From contig SKYZ01000308.1 of the NCBI GenBank assembly GCA_007127625.1, forward strand, positions 1 through 6,354: a DNA stretch of 6,354 nt, in the 5' to 3' direction. The notes below the pieces were generated by a model, which made no database searches, had not been told where the DNA came from, and was given only the letters and a program-made list of their open reading frames with translations. Each line of letters opens with the position of its first letter. Within the stretch, counting starts at the first letter, position 1. This stretch comes from Aquisalimonas sp. Lineage in GTDB: Bacteria; Pseudomonadota; Gammaproteobacteria; Nitrococcales; Aquisalimonadaceae. The position numbers and the translations under genes were made by a program. Shown in pieces: positions 1-6,354 of this stretch.

Positions 1-232
1 TGATGCCGGCCAGCTGTTCCGCCGTATACGTCCCAATATCTCCGTGATGGTCGGTGGTGCGCTCCAGCAGAGCGTCGTGCAGGACCATGGGCACGCCGTC
101 ACTGCTGAACTGGACGTCCAGTTCCACCGCGTCGGCACCGGCCTGCTCTGCGGCCAGCAGGGCCGTCAACGTGTTTTCGGGGTAGTGCCGCGCGACGCCG
201 CGGTGGGCGATGATGCGGGCTTGCTTTGACAT
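1..232 (-). CDS. Glycerophosphodiester phosphodiesterase (GDPD family), N-terminal part, cut by window edge
   Basis: The minus-strand frame starting with ATG at 232-230 gives 77 residues and runs off the left edge. Directly visible are the GDPD family landmarks: IAHRG with the catalytic His10-Arg11, PENT at 18-21, the metal-binding pair in VELDV (Glu37, Asp39), and VLHD with the second catalytic His52. Family members hydrolyse glycerophosphodiesters to glycerol-3-phosphate and an alcohol, recycling phospholipid head groups. No signal peptide precedes the HRG motif, so this looks like a cytosolic UgpQ-like enzyme of about 230-250 residues, not the longer periplasmic GlpQ type. A purine-rich Shine-Dalgarno (AAGGGGG, 243-237) lies 4 nt before the ATG and supports this start. 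The gene lies downstream of the transglutaminase operon on the same strand, 165 bp away and separated by a REP pair, so it probably has its own promoter or receives only some readthrough. The family is certain; the exact substrate is not. Confidence 0.93.
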   Translation of the reverse strand, partial: MSKQARIIAHRGVARHYPENTLTALLAAEQAGADAVELDVQFSSDGVPMVLHDALLERTTDHHGDIGTYTAEQLAGI

Positions 233-313
233 CGGACCCCCTTCGCAGTGTTGCCTTCAGGCTAGCGCGCGCCGGGGCAGTTGCCAAACGCCGCCGTAAC
301 GCGCCCGGTCACC

Positions 314-335
314 GTAGGGTGCATCTTGATGCACC
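314..335 (+). repeat. Left REP unit (GTAG head plus 18-nt hairpin)
   Basis: The GTAG head at 314-317 is followed by the perfect 8-bp inverted repeat GGTGCATC / GATGCACC around a TT centre (318-335). It is the left half of the REPIN and lies wholly in intergenic DNA. Confidence 0.75.
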
Positions 336-379
336 GTGCAGATCATGCCAGCCAGGGTGACTGGATCCGAGGCCATCAT

Positions 380-401
380 GGTGCATCAAGATGCACCCTA
401 C
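380..401 (-). repeat. Right REP unit (inverted copy), overlaps the transglutaminase stop codon
   Basis: This is an exact reverse complement of the left unit. Its head, read on the minus strand, is GTAG at 401-398; the TAG of that head is the in-frame stop codon of the transglutaminase gene. Confidence 0.75.
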
Positions 402-2371
402 GGGCGGGGCATGTGCTTGACCGCGTGGCGCAGGGACCGGATGTCGTTGCTCTCGGCGGAAGTGAGGCCGTAGCGCAGCGCCTGGTAGCGCGCTGCGATG
501 GCCTGGATCGTGTCGGCATGCTCGGGCCACTGCGCTGCTGCACGGCGCGCGTAATCCCGCGGGCCTTCGTCCGGGCGGCGGGGAAGTCCCGCCCGCGCAA
601 GGCGCTCGCAGAAGCGCTGCCATTCCCGGGCAACGGGATCCGGGGCGGGGTCACGGTTGCGCAGGAGCAGGACGGCCGTCACAAGCCCCAGGCTCAGGGC
701 CATGGCGCCGAGCAGGGCCAGCGCCATGCGTTGCCAGGAATCCAGCTTCAGCCGTTCCATGAGTTCCTGCTGCAGGTTCGGGCCGTAGGCCAGTACCCAG
801 CGGTTCCAGTACGCGTTCACCGCGTCCCAGCGCAGGGCGAGATTCTGCACAATGCCGTCCGCGTCGAAGGCACCGCTGGGAACCGGGTCGGTGTCGGGAA
901 CCGCGCCTGCAAGCCCGCGTTCCACCCGTTCCGGCGCCACATAGCCGGTGGGATCGACGCTGCGCCAACCTTCGCCCTCGAGCCAGACTTCCACCCAGGC
1001 GTGAGCGTCGGACTGGCGCACGATCATGTAATCGCCTGCCGGGTTCATCCGTCCGCCAAGATAGCCGGTGACGACCCGGGCGGGAATGTCCGCGGCCCGC
1101 ATGAGGACGGTGAACGCCGCCGCGTAGTGTTCGCAGAAGCCAGCGCGGGTCTCGAAGAGGAATTCGTCGATGCTGTCTTCATCCAGTCGTGGCGGTTGCA
1201 GGGTGTAGCTGAAAGGCTCGCGTCGGAAGTGCCCGAGACCGTGTTCCACCAGTTCTGTGTCGTCGGCAGTGTCTGCACGCCACTCCCGGGCCAGGTCGCG
1301 CGCCTGCGGGTGCGTGTCATCCGGCAGATGGGTGTAATGCCGGCGGGCTTCGTCGCCGAGCGTCGTCCCCAGGCGGTACTGCAGGCTGGAGCGCGCGGCG
1401 TAGCGCACGCGCTCGCGCAGCGGATCGTCCTGCCTCAGCTGATGTGCGGCATCGAAGGACGCCTCCCGGTCGACACCGGTGGCAAGGTCCAGCGCCAGCA
1501 GCCAGCGTTCGTCGTGGGGCTCCAGGGTGACGGTGTAGCGCAATGGCTCGCCCACGGGCTGTACGTCCGGCGGTTCACGGTTCACGTCCTCGTCCGCCTG
1601 GCGCCAGGTGTTACCGTCGTAGCTGGAGAACACCGGCCCGCGCCAGTAGCGTTGCGGATAGACTGGGGGGCCGTTCTCGAATTCCGCGCGAAAGGCGACT
1701 TCGTCCGACTGGCTGAGTTCGCTGATGGAGCCGGGAGACATTTCGTCGCTCAACCCCGTTGTCGCACCGCCGGCGTCATCCGGCATGCTCCAGAGGGGGC
1801 CGGGTACGCGGGGGAAGAGCAGGAACAGGATCACCATGATCGGCAGTGCCTGGGCCAGCATGGTGGCCGCCAGCCGGACGTGAGTCAGCGGTTTGCCGCG
1901 GTGTGTCGGCTGCTGGGTGGTGATCAGGAGCGTGGTCAGACCACAGACTGCCACCAGCATGTAGCCGGCGGTGAACAGGCTCTGATCGTAGAGAAAGTGT
2001 GTGACCAGCAGGAAGTAGCCCAGCAGCAGGGTCACCATGACGTCCCGCCGCGACCGCAGTTCCAGCACCTTGAAACCGGCCATCAGGCACAGCATGGCAA
2101 CGCCGGCATCCAGGCCGAAGATGGTCCCGTAGCTCAGGTAGATCCCGGTGGTGGCGGCCGCCACGGCGAGGACGCGCACGGTGCGGCCCGGCAGCCGTTC
2201 GCCGCGATAGGCGAGCATAATGCGCAGCACCCCGCATGCAACAACTGCCGCACTCAGCCACAGCGGAAGCTGCAGCGTGTGCGGGGCGATCACGAAGGCC
2301 ATGACCGCCAGCAGCCAGGCCAGGCTGTCCGGCGGGATGCGTTCTTCGGGGGGGATGCCGCCGGTGCTCAT
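398..2371 (-). CDS. tgpA: TgpA-type membrane transglutaminase (DUF3488, transglutaminase-like core, DUF4129-like tail)
   Basis: The product has 657 residues, close to the usual family size. The N-terminal part (about 16-180) contains six or seven hydrophobic segments. A soluble region follows that should be periplasmic, with the transglutaminase-like core around 395-485. The papain-like triad is complete: Cys413 in RAGFCEHYA, His457 in SDAHAWVEVW and Asp473 in SVDPTGY. A C-terminal membrane helix (about 548-570) precedes a cytoplasmic tail (about 578-640) resembling DUF4129. The family is known from Pseudomonas TgpA; its natural substrate is not settled, and a role in envelope protein modification or maturation is inferred. 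The start is ATG 2371-2369, sharing ATGA with the stop of the upstream DUF58 gene, with GAGG (2383-2380) 8 nt upstream. The frame stays open upstream to 2497, but that stretch only overlaps DUF58. The stop codon TAG lies inside a REP repeat. The family call is secure. Confidence 0.95.
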   Translation of the reverse strand: MSTGGIPPEERIPPDSLAWLLAVMAFVIAPHTLQLPLWLSAAVVACGVLRIMLAYRGERLPGRTVRVLAVAAATTGIYLSYGTIFGLDAGVAMLCLMAGFKVLELRSRRDVMVTLLLGYFLLVTHFLYDQSLFTAGYMLVAVCGLTTLLITTQQPTHRGKPLTHVRLAATMLAQALPIMVILFLLFPRVPGPLWSMPDDAGGATTGLSDEMSPGSISELSQSDEVAFRAEFENGPPVYPQRYWRGPVFSSYDGNTWRQADEDVNREPPDVQPVGEPLRYTVTLEPHDERWLLALDLATGVDREASFDAAHQLRQDDPLRERVRYAARSSLQYRLGTTLGDEARRHYTHLPDDTHPQARDLAREWRADTADDTELVEHGLGHFRREPFSYTLQPPRLDEDSIDEFLFETRAGFCEHYAAAFTVLMRAADIPARVVTGYLGGRMNPAGDYMIVRQSDAHAWVEVWLEGEGWRSVDPTGYVAPERVERGLAGAVPDTDPVPSGAFDADGIVQNLALRWDAVNAYWNRWVLAYGPNLQQELMERLKLDSWQRMALALLGAMALSLGLVTAVLLLRNRDPAPDPVAREWQRFCERLARAGLPRRPDEGPRDYARRAAAQWPEHADTIQAIAARYQALRYGLTSAESNDIRSLRHAVKHMPRP

Positions 2372-3320
2372 ACGGGAAACCTCGCCAGCGCATCCAGGCA
2401 CCGGTCCGCGTGTCCCGGCCCCGATGCCGGTGGAATGGACTGGTCGGGCAGGGCGAGGCCGTACGGCCGCCCCTCCGCTTCGGCATCGAGAATCCATCGG
2501 CAGAGCCGTGACAGCCGGGCTTCCCGCGGCAGGTGCCGTGTGGCCTCGTAGTCAAGCCACACCCGCCCCGGGCCCTCGCCGGTGAACTGCTTGGTCTGGA
2601 GTTCCTGCTCCTGGGCCAGGGTGCGCCAGGCGATGCGCTTCAGGGAGTCCGCCGGCTGATAAGTGCGCAGGCCGGAGAAGTCGTCGTCCCCCTGGCGTGG
2701 GGAACCGCCCCGGCCTGGTTCTTGTTCGCTGACGGGGTCGGGCACGTGACCTGTCTCCGGTGCCGGACGAATCAGGCACTCCACGTCCAGGGCAACCCGG
2801 GCCCAGGCGCGGAACAGGTTGCCCGGGAAGTGGGTTTCCACCTCCACCACGGGGAGCTTCATGGGGCCGCGCCGGGAGGTGCCGACCACCAGATGGGCCT
2901 CGCATTCACTGCTGGCGGGAACGTCGGTGGCGGTGGTCGGGTTGTCTCCGGCGGTCAGGGTCAAGGCATGGCGGCGGCGCGGCGCCGGGTTGCCCAGGCG
3001 CAAGGGAAAGTGTGCGTCGGCGCCGGCGAAGACCGGGGCGGGGCGGCCGGCGGTGATATGCAGTCCGAGAAGGTTGCGGAAAGCGTGCACCATGGCGACC
3101 AGGCCGAATCCGACCAGCAGAAAGCACAGCAGGAATGCCATGTTGTTGCTGTAGTTCACCGCGCCGATCCAGATGGCCACCACCATCGCGGCGAAGAGCA
3201 GGCCACCCCGGGTGGGCAGGATGAAGATCTGTCGGTAGCCCAGCCGCACGTTACGGCCGCTGCGGGCCCGGCGATCCATCCAGCGGCGGATCATGCGACC
3301 AGTGCGTGGTGCGAGGACGA

Positions 3321-3324
<4 letters not shown>
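2368..3324 (-). CDS. DUF58 domain membrane protein, partner of MoxR ATPase
   Basis: This 318-residue protein has a basic N-terminus (about 11-30), two adjacent membrane helices (about 38-56 and 61-80) and then a long soluble part. The DUF58 signature is clear at 213-246: a DDFSGLRTYQPADS stretch, then RIAWRTLA and ending near KQF, matching the family pattern of FxGLRxYxxxDxxRxIxW. DUF58 proteins have no proven biochemical activity; they are regularly encoded between moxR and a transglutaminase or von Willebrand factor A gene and are thought to be clients or partners of the MoxR ATPase. The chosen start is GTG at 3324-3322, which overlaps the MoxR stop as GTGA and mirrors the ATGA junction at the other end. 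No convincing Shine-Dalgarno precedes it, so translation is probably coupled to moxR. An in-frame ATG at 3294-3292 (residue 11) is a real alternative, also without a good Shine-Dalgarno. Confidence 0.92.
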
Positions 3325-4259
<935 letters not shown>

Positions 4260-4269
4260 GTTGTCTCCG

Positions 4270-5070
4270 TCAGCCGTCGATCAGTCGCGCGAGATGTTCG
4301 CGCACCGTGTCCATGTTGAAGGGCTTGTCGCACAGGGCGGAGACACCGGCCTTGCGGACGTTGGCGAGGCGTGCGGCGTCCTGCTCGCAGGTCACCATCA
4401 GGATCGGCACGTTGGCATGGGTGCCGCCCTGGCGGATATGCTCCACCAGTGCCCGCCCGTCCATCTCCGGCATATTGTAGTCGGTGACGATCAGGTCGAA
4501 ATTCCGGTCACCAAGCTGTGCCACTGCCTCGGTTCCGGTTGCGGCTTCCGTGATGGACTCCAGGCCCATCTGCGCAAACGTGGTGCGCAGGAAACGGCGG
4601 GACAGAGGGCTGTCATCGACGATCAGCACCTCCAGTTCCTCGACGTCGCTGAAGTTCAGTTCCAGCGGCCGTGGCTCCACCAGGCCCACGGTGTTCTCGA
4701 GAGCGGTGCGCAGGGCGTCCACGTGGAACGGCTTTGGCAGGATCGCCATGACGCCGGCCTGTCGCACCGGCTCCAGGTTGTGCGGGTGCTGTTCGCTGGA
4801 GACCAGCATGAACGCGATATCGGCCAGGCTTTCCGTTTTGCGCATCCGGGTGACCAGCTCCGAGCCCGTCATGTCGTCGAAGTACATGGCGCTGGCCACC
4901 AGGTCCGGCGGGTGGCGCTCCATGTGAGTGAGTGCCTCCTCGCCGGTGGCGACGCCGTCTACCTTGTCGATCCCCATCGCCTCGAGATGATTGAGGATGA
5001 TGCGCCGCTGGGCTGCGGAAGGTTCCACCAGCAGGATTGTCAGGTCTTCGATACTGATGCCCTGGTCCAA
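4270..5070 (-). CDS. Tandem-receiver response regulator; first receiver degenerate, no output domain
   Basis: From the TTG start at 5070-5068 the protein is 266 residues with two CheY-like receiver domains (about 9-125 and 146-264) and nothing else. Receiver 2 is canonical: Asp152-Asp153, phosphoacceptor Asp197 in TDYNMPEMDG, Thr227 and Lys249. Receiver 1 keeps Lys113 but has Glu16-Pro17 instead of the acidic pair and Ala61 where the phosphoacceptor should be, so it probably cannot be phosphorylated there. With no DNA-binding or enzymatic domain, output is presumably by protein contact. The start is uncertain. TTG at 5070 has a weak purine-rich site (GGGAAAG) upstream; a GTG at 5124 would add 18 residues, but it has no Shine-Dalgarno and its added codons run through a palindrome. 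The stop is 10 bp before moxR, placing the gene first in the operon. The receiver family is certain; the function is unknown. Confidence 0.93.
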   Translation of the reverse strand: MDQGISIEDLTILLVEPSAAQRRIILNHLEAMGIDKVDGVATGEEALTHMERHPPDLVASAMYFDDMTGSELVTRMRKTESLADIAFMLVSSEQHPHNLEPVRQAGVMAILPKPFHVDALRTALENTVGLVEPRPLELNFSDVEELEVLIVDDSPLSRRFLRTTFAQMGLESITEAATGTEAVAQLGDRNFDLIVTDYNMPEMDGRALVEHIRQGGTHANVPILMVTCEQDAARLANVRKAGVSALCDKPFNMDTVREHLARLIDG

Positions 5071-5097
5071 CGTCTTCTTTCCCGTGGCTACTCGAAC

Positions 5098-5122
5098 GCT
5101 AGTGTCCCGTCGGGACCCTAGC
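5098..5122. promoter_or_regulatory. 25-bp near-perfect palindrome in the divergent control region, candidate operator
   Basis: The arms are centred on base 5110: GCTAG at 5098-5102 pairs with CTAGC at 5118-5122, and GTCCCG at 5104-5109 pairs with CGGGAC at 5111-5116. Only position 5103 (T against C at 5117) breaks the symmetry, so 11 of 12 base pairs match. There is no U-tract on either strand, which argues against an intrinsic terminator. Its place, 28 bp before the preferred start of the regulator gene and about 150 bp before the peptidase gene, suits an operator for a dimeric repressor or activator, or a 5' UTR hairpin. If the regulator starts at GTG 5124, the palindrome would instead be coding, which is less likely. 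Function is inferred from symmetry and position only. Confidence 0.5.
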
Positions 5123-5178
5123 ACTGTAACCGATGGCGGGAGCCCGTAATGAGAACGGGTTGGCGTCTCTCCGGGCTT

Positions 5179-5207
5179 TTGTGGATTACGCTGTCAGCCA
5201 GTATGAT
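5179..5207 (+). promoter_or_regulatory. Candidate sigma70 promoter for the M23 peptidase gene
   Basis: A TATGAT hexamer at 5202-5207 matches the -10 consensus at 5 of 6 positions. A weak -35-like TTGTGG lies at 5179-5184 with a 17-bp spacer. The region is relatively AT-rich for this window. The predicted transcript would start near 5213-5215 and carry a leader of about 60 nt before the ATG at 5274. This is a sequence match only. Confidence 0.4.
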
Positions 5208-5265
5208 CACCGAAACTTGTCAGCCGGGCAGGGATGGGCCGGAAAACAGCGTGTGAATCAGGATC

Positions 5266-5269
5266 GAGG
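5266..5269 (+). promoter_or_regulatory. Shine-Dalgarno that fixes the M23 peptidase start
   Basis: GAGG lies 4 nt before the ATG at 5274. The frame is open upstream to an ATG at 5133, but that longer form would begin before the candidate promoter and would place 47 non-membrane residues ahead of the anchor helix. This site favours the shorter start. Confidence 0.55.
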
Positions 5270-5273
5270 CCTG

Positions 5274-6215
5274 ATGAGACAGAAGTTTACGGTCACCATT
5301 ACCGATTTTCGTGGCTCGCGGCAGTATTCGCTCCACCAGCTCGTGCGCACGTTTGCCTTGGTTTTCGCGCTGGGGCTGGTGATCGTGCTGGGCGTCGGTT
5401 CCTCGCTCATCGTGTGGCTCCACCAGGAGGTGAGCGCACTGGAAGAGCGACGGGATACCGCCATGCAGGAATATGCCCGGCTCCAGGAAGTCAACGGAGC
5501 GCTGATCGAGACGGTGGAACAGAAGAACGATCAGCTCGATTACGTCACCACTGAACTTGGCGAGATCGAGAGCCTGATTGGCCTTCAGCCGGGTGGTGAC
5601 AAAGCCATTGCCGCCCGCCTGGACACGGCCAGCCACACCGCGCTGGAACGGACCACCTTCCTTCAGAACGTGCCCAGTGGCTACCCCATGCGCGATCGCG
5701 GAGTCACCAGCGATTACGGTTGGCGCACGCACCCGGTACACGGGGAACGCCGCTTTCACCCCGGCATTGATCTCCGTGCCCCGGTGGGCACGCCGGTGAT
5801 TTCCACCGCCGATGGAGTCATTGAATATGCGGGCTACCATGGCGACAGCGGGTACGGAAACCTGGTTATCGTCAATCACAACTTCGGCTTCCGCACCTAC
5901 TATGCACATCTGGATGACTTCGAGGTTGAGCCCGGAGATTTCGTGCGCAAAGGGGAAGTGATCGCCACCAGCGGTGACAGCGGCGTGACCGATGGCCCTC
6001 ATCTGCACTACGAGATCTGGCATATCCAGCGCCGGCTTGACCCCACCGCGTTCCTGGACTGGAGCCTCAGCGAGTACGAGAGCATTTTCGAAGAGAAGGG
6101 CCGGGTGAAGTGGGACGAACTGCTCAACGCCGTTCGCATGCGGCTCAATGCGCCGGTGCACCGATTGACCATGCGTGACAGCCAGATCCGTAACACCGCA
6201 GACGCCGCGGACTGA
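5274..6215 (+). CDS. Membrane-anchored M23 family zinc metallopeptidase (LytM/MepM-like murein endopeptidase)
   Basis: The 313-residue product starts with a short cytoplasmic segment, then a single membrane helix (about 23-49), then a coiled coil (about 51-101, rich in E, Q, L and R). The periplasmic M23 (LytM) domain covers about 135-260. The active site is complete: zinc ligands His162 and Asp166 in FHPGIDL and His245 in GPHLHYE, with catalytic His212 (YYAH) and His243. Such enzymes cleave peptide cross-links of peptidoglycan, and a coiled coil before the domain is common in versions that contact the divisome or other wall machinery. Because no catalytic residue is missing, it is expected to be an active hydrolase, not an EnvC/NlpD-type degenerate activator. 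A C-terminal extension (about 261-313) has no recognised domain. The gene diverges from the regulator-moxR-DUF58-tgpA operon and converges with the next gene, leaving only 3 bp and no visible terminator. The family is certain; the physiological role is not. Confidence 0.95.
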   Translation: MRQKFTVTITDFRGSRQYSLHQLVRTFALVFALGLVIVLGVGSSLIVWLHQEVSALEERRDTAMQEYARLQEVNGALIETVEQKNDQLDYVTTELGEIESLIGLQPGGDKAIAARLDTASHTALERTTFLQNVPSGYPMRDRGVTSDYGWRTHPVHGERRFHPGIDLRAPVGTPVISTADGVIEYAGYHGDSGYGNLVIVNHNFGFRTYYAHLDDFEVEPGDFVRKGEVIATSGDSGVTDGPHLHYEIWHIQRRLDPTAFLDWSLSEYESIFEEKGRVKWDELLNAVRMRLNAPVHRLTMRDSQIRNTADAAD

Positions 6216-6218
6216 ATG

Positions 6219-6354
6219 TCAGCTCCGGTTTGACCCGGTGTCGATCGGGCCGCCCTCGAGCCACTCCAGCAATCCTTGCCACGATTTCAGTTCCCGCTCC
6301 ACGGCGCGGCTGTGGCTGCGCAGTTCCCGGATGCCAATCCCCTGTTCCGCAGCA
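6219..6354 (-). CDS. C-terminal end of an unidentified helical protein, cut by window edge
   Basis: Reading the minus strand from 6353 gives 44 residues ending at a TGA at 6221-6219. The visible tail, from AAEQGIGIRELRSHSR through ERELKSWQGLLEWLEGG to the end, is charged and probably helical or coiled-coil, followed by a short polar end (PIDTGSNRS). The reading frame has the GC-rich third positions of the neighbouring genes, which supports real coding. No family can be assigned from so short a piece. It converges with the M23 peptidase gene, the two stop codons being separated by 3 bp (6216-6218), so the transcripts must overlap or terminate inside each other's genes. Confidence 0.6.
   Translation of the reverse strand, partial: AAEQGIGIRELRSHSRAVERELKSWQGLLEWLEGGPIDTGSNRS

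Larger units (their letters stand above)
314..401. repeat. REPIN: inverted pair of GTAG-headed REP palindromes
   Basis: Two REP units face each other with their tetranucleotide heads outward: GTAG at 314-317 and its complement CTAC at 398-401. The 24 bases at 312-335 are an exact reverse complement of 380-403. Each arm is also a hairpin by itself: GGTGCATC, a 2-nt centre, then GATGCACC (318-335 and 380-397). The spacer between arms is 44 nt (336-379), so the transcript could form either two small hairpins or one long one. A GTAG head followed by a palindrome is the known signature of REP sequences mobilised by REP-associated tyrosine transposases (RAYTs), and two inverted REPs form a REPIN. 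No RAYT gene is in the window. As RNA it could stabilise the 3' end of the operon transcript or attenuate readthrough into the phosphodiesterase gene; it lacks a U-tract, so it is not a standard terminator. Confidence 0.8.

Noticed and set aside
314..401. The inverted repeat as an intrinsic terminator or a short CRISPR-like array.
   Set aside because: No U-tract follows the stem on the minus strand. There are only two copies, they are inverted, and each has a GTAG head, which fits a REP pair better.
281..2551. A very long plus-strand open frame (756 residues) opposite the transglutaminase gene.
   Set aside because: The minus-strand gene has clear catalytic motifs and membrane helices over the same bases. 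The plus frame gives a low-complexity product rich in H, G, Q, R and V, as expected from antisense reading of GC-rich codons.
5098..5122. The palindrome as a degenerate third REP unit, since both contain TAGGGT followed by a hairpin.
   Set aside because: The stem sequence differs, the head is not GTAG, and the symmetry extends through the head itself, unlike a REP; the likeness rests on a few bases.
5133..5273. A 47-residue N-terminal extension of the M23 peptidase starting at ATG 5133.
   Set aside because: It would start upstream of the candidate promoter, lacks a good Shine-Dalgarno and has no membrane or signal features; the ATG at 5274 has GAGG upstream and starts just before the anchor helix.
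5220..6161. A 313-residue minus-strand open frame opposite the M23 peptidase gene.
   Set aside because: The plus strand encodes a complete M23 active site with a Shine-Dalgarno and candidate promoter; the antisense frame shows no recognisable domain.

Overview
The window comes from a GC-rich Gram-negative bacterium, most likely a gammaproteobacterium. The reasons are the high GC content, the MoxR / DUF58 / TgpA-type transglutaminase cluster typical of that class, and a membrane-anchored M23 peptidase of proteobacterial type. A GTAG-headed REP pair fits too. A genus cannot be named from the sequence alone.

Layout, left to right. Bases 1-232 (minus) are the N-terminal part of a glycerophosphodiester phosphodiesterase cut by the window edge. 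Bases 233-397 are intergenic and hold most of a compact inverted REP pair (REPIN, 314-401). Bases 398-5070 (minus) form a tight four-gene unit, transcribed right to left: a tandem-receiver response regulator with no output domain, a MoxR-type AAA+ ATPase, a DUF58 membrane protein, and a membrane-bound transglutaminase (TgpA type). The gaps are 10 bp, then a 4-bp overlap, then another 4-bp overlap, so the unit is probably one operon with translational coupling. Bases 5071-5273 are a divergent control region with a 25-bp near-perfect palindrome and a plausible sigma70 promoter for the rightward gene. Bases 5274-6215 (plus) encode an inner-membrane-anchored, periplasmic M23 zinc endopeptidase with a complete active site. 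Bases 6219-6354 (minus) are the C-terminal end of an unidentified helical protein that converges on the peptidase gene with a 3-bp gap.

How the genes may work together. MoxR ATPases are generally thought to act as chaperone-like maturation factors, and the DUF58 and transglutaminase genes next to them are their usual partners. TgpA-type proteins place a papain-like transglutaminase domain in the periplasm. With an M23 peptidoglycan hydrolase diverging from the same control region, the window has a cell-envelope theme. The unusual part is the regulator at the head of the operon: its first receiver domain lacks the phosphoacceptor aspartate while the second keeps it, which suggests a signalling input tied to the MoxR/DUF58/TgpA module. 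No CRISPR array, RNA gene, transposase or phage gene is visible.
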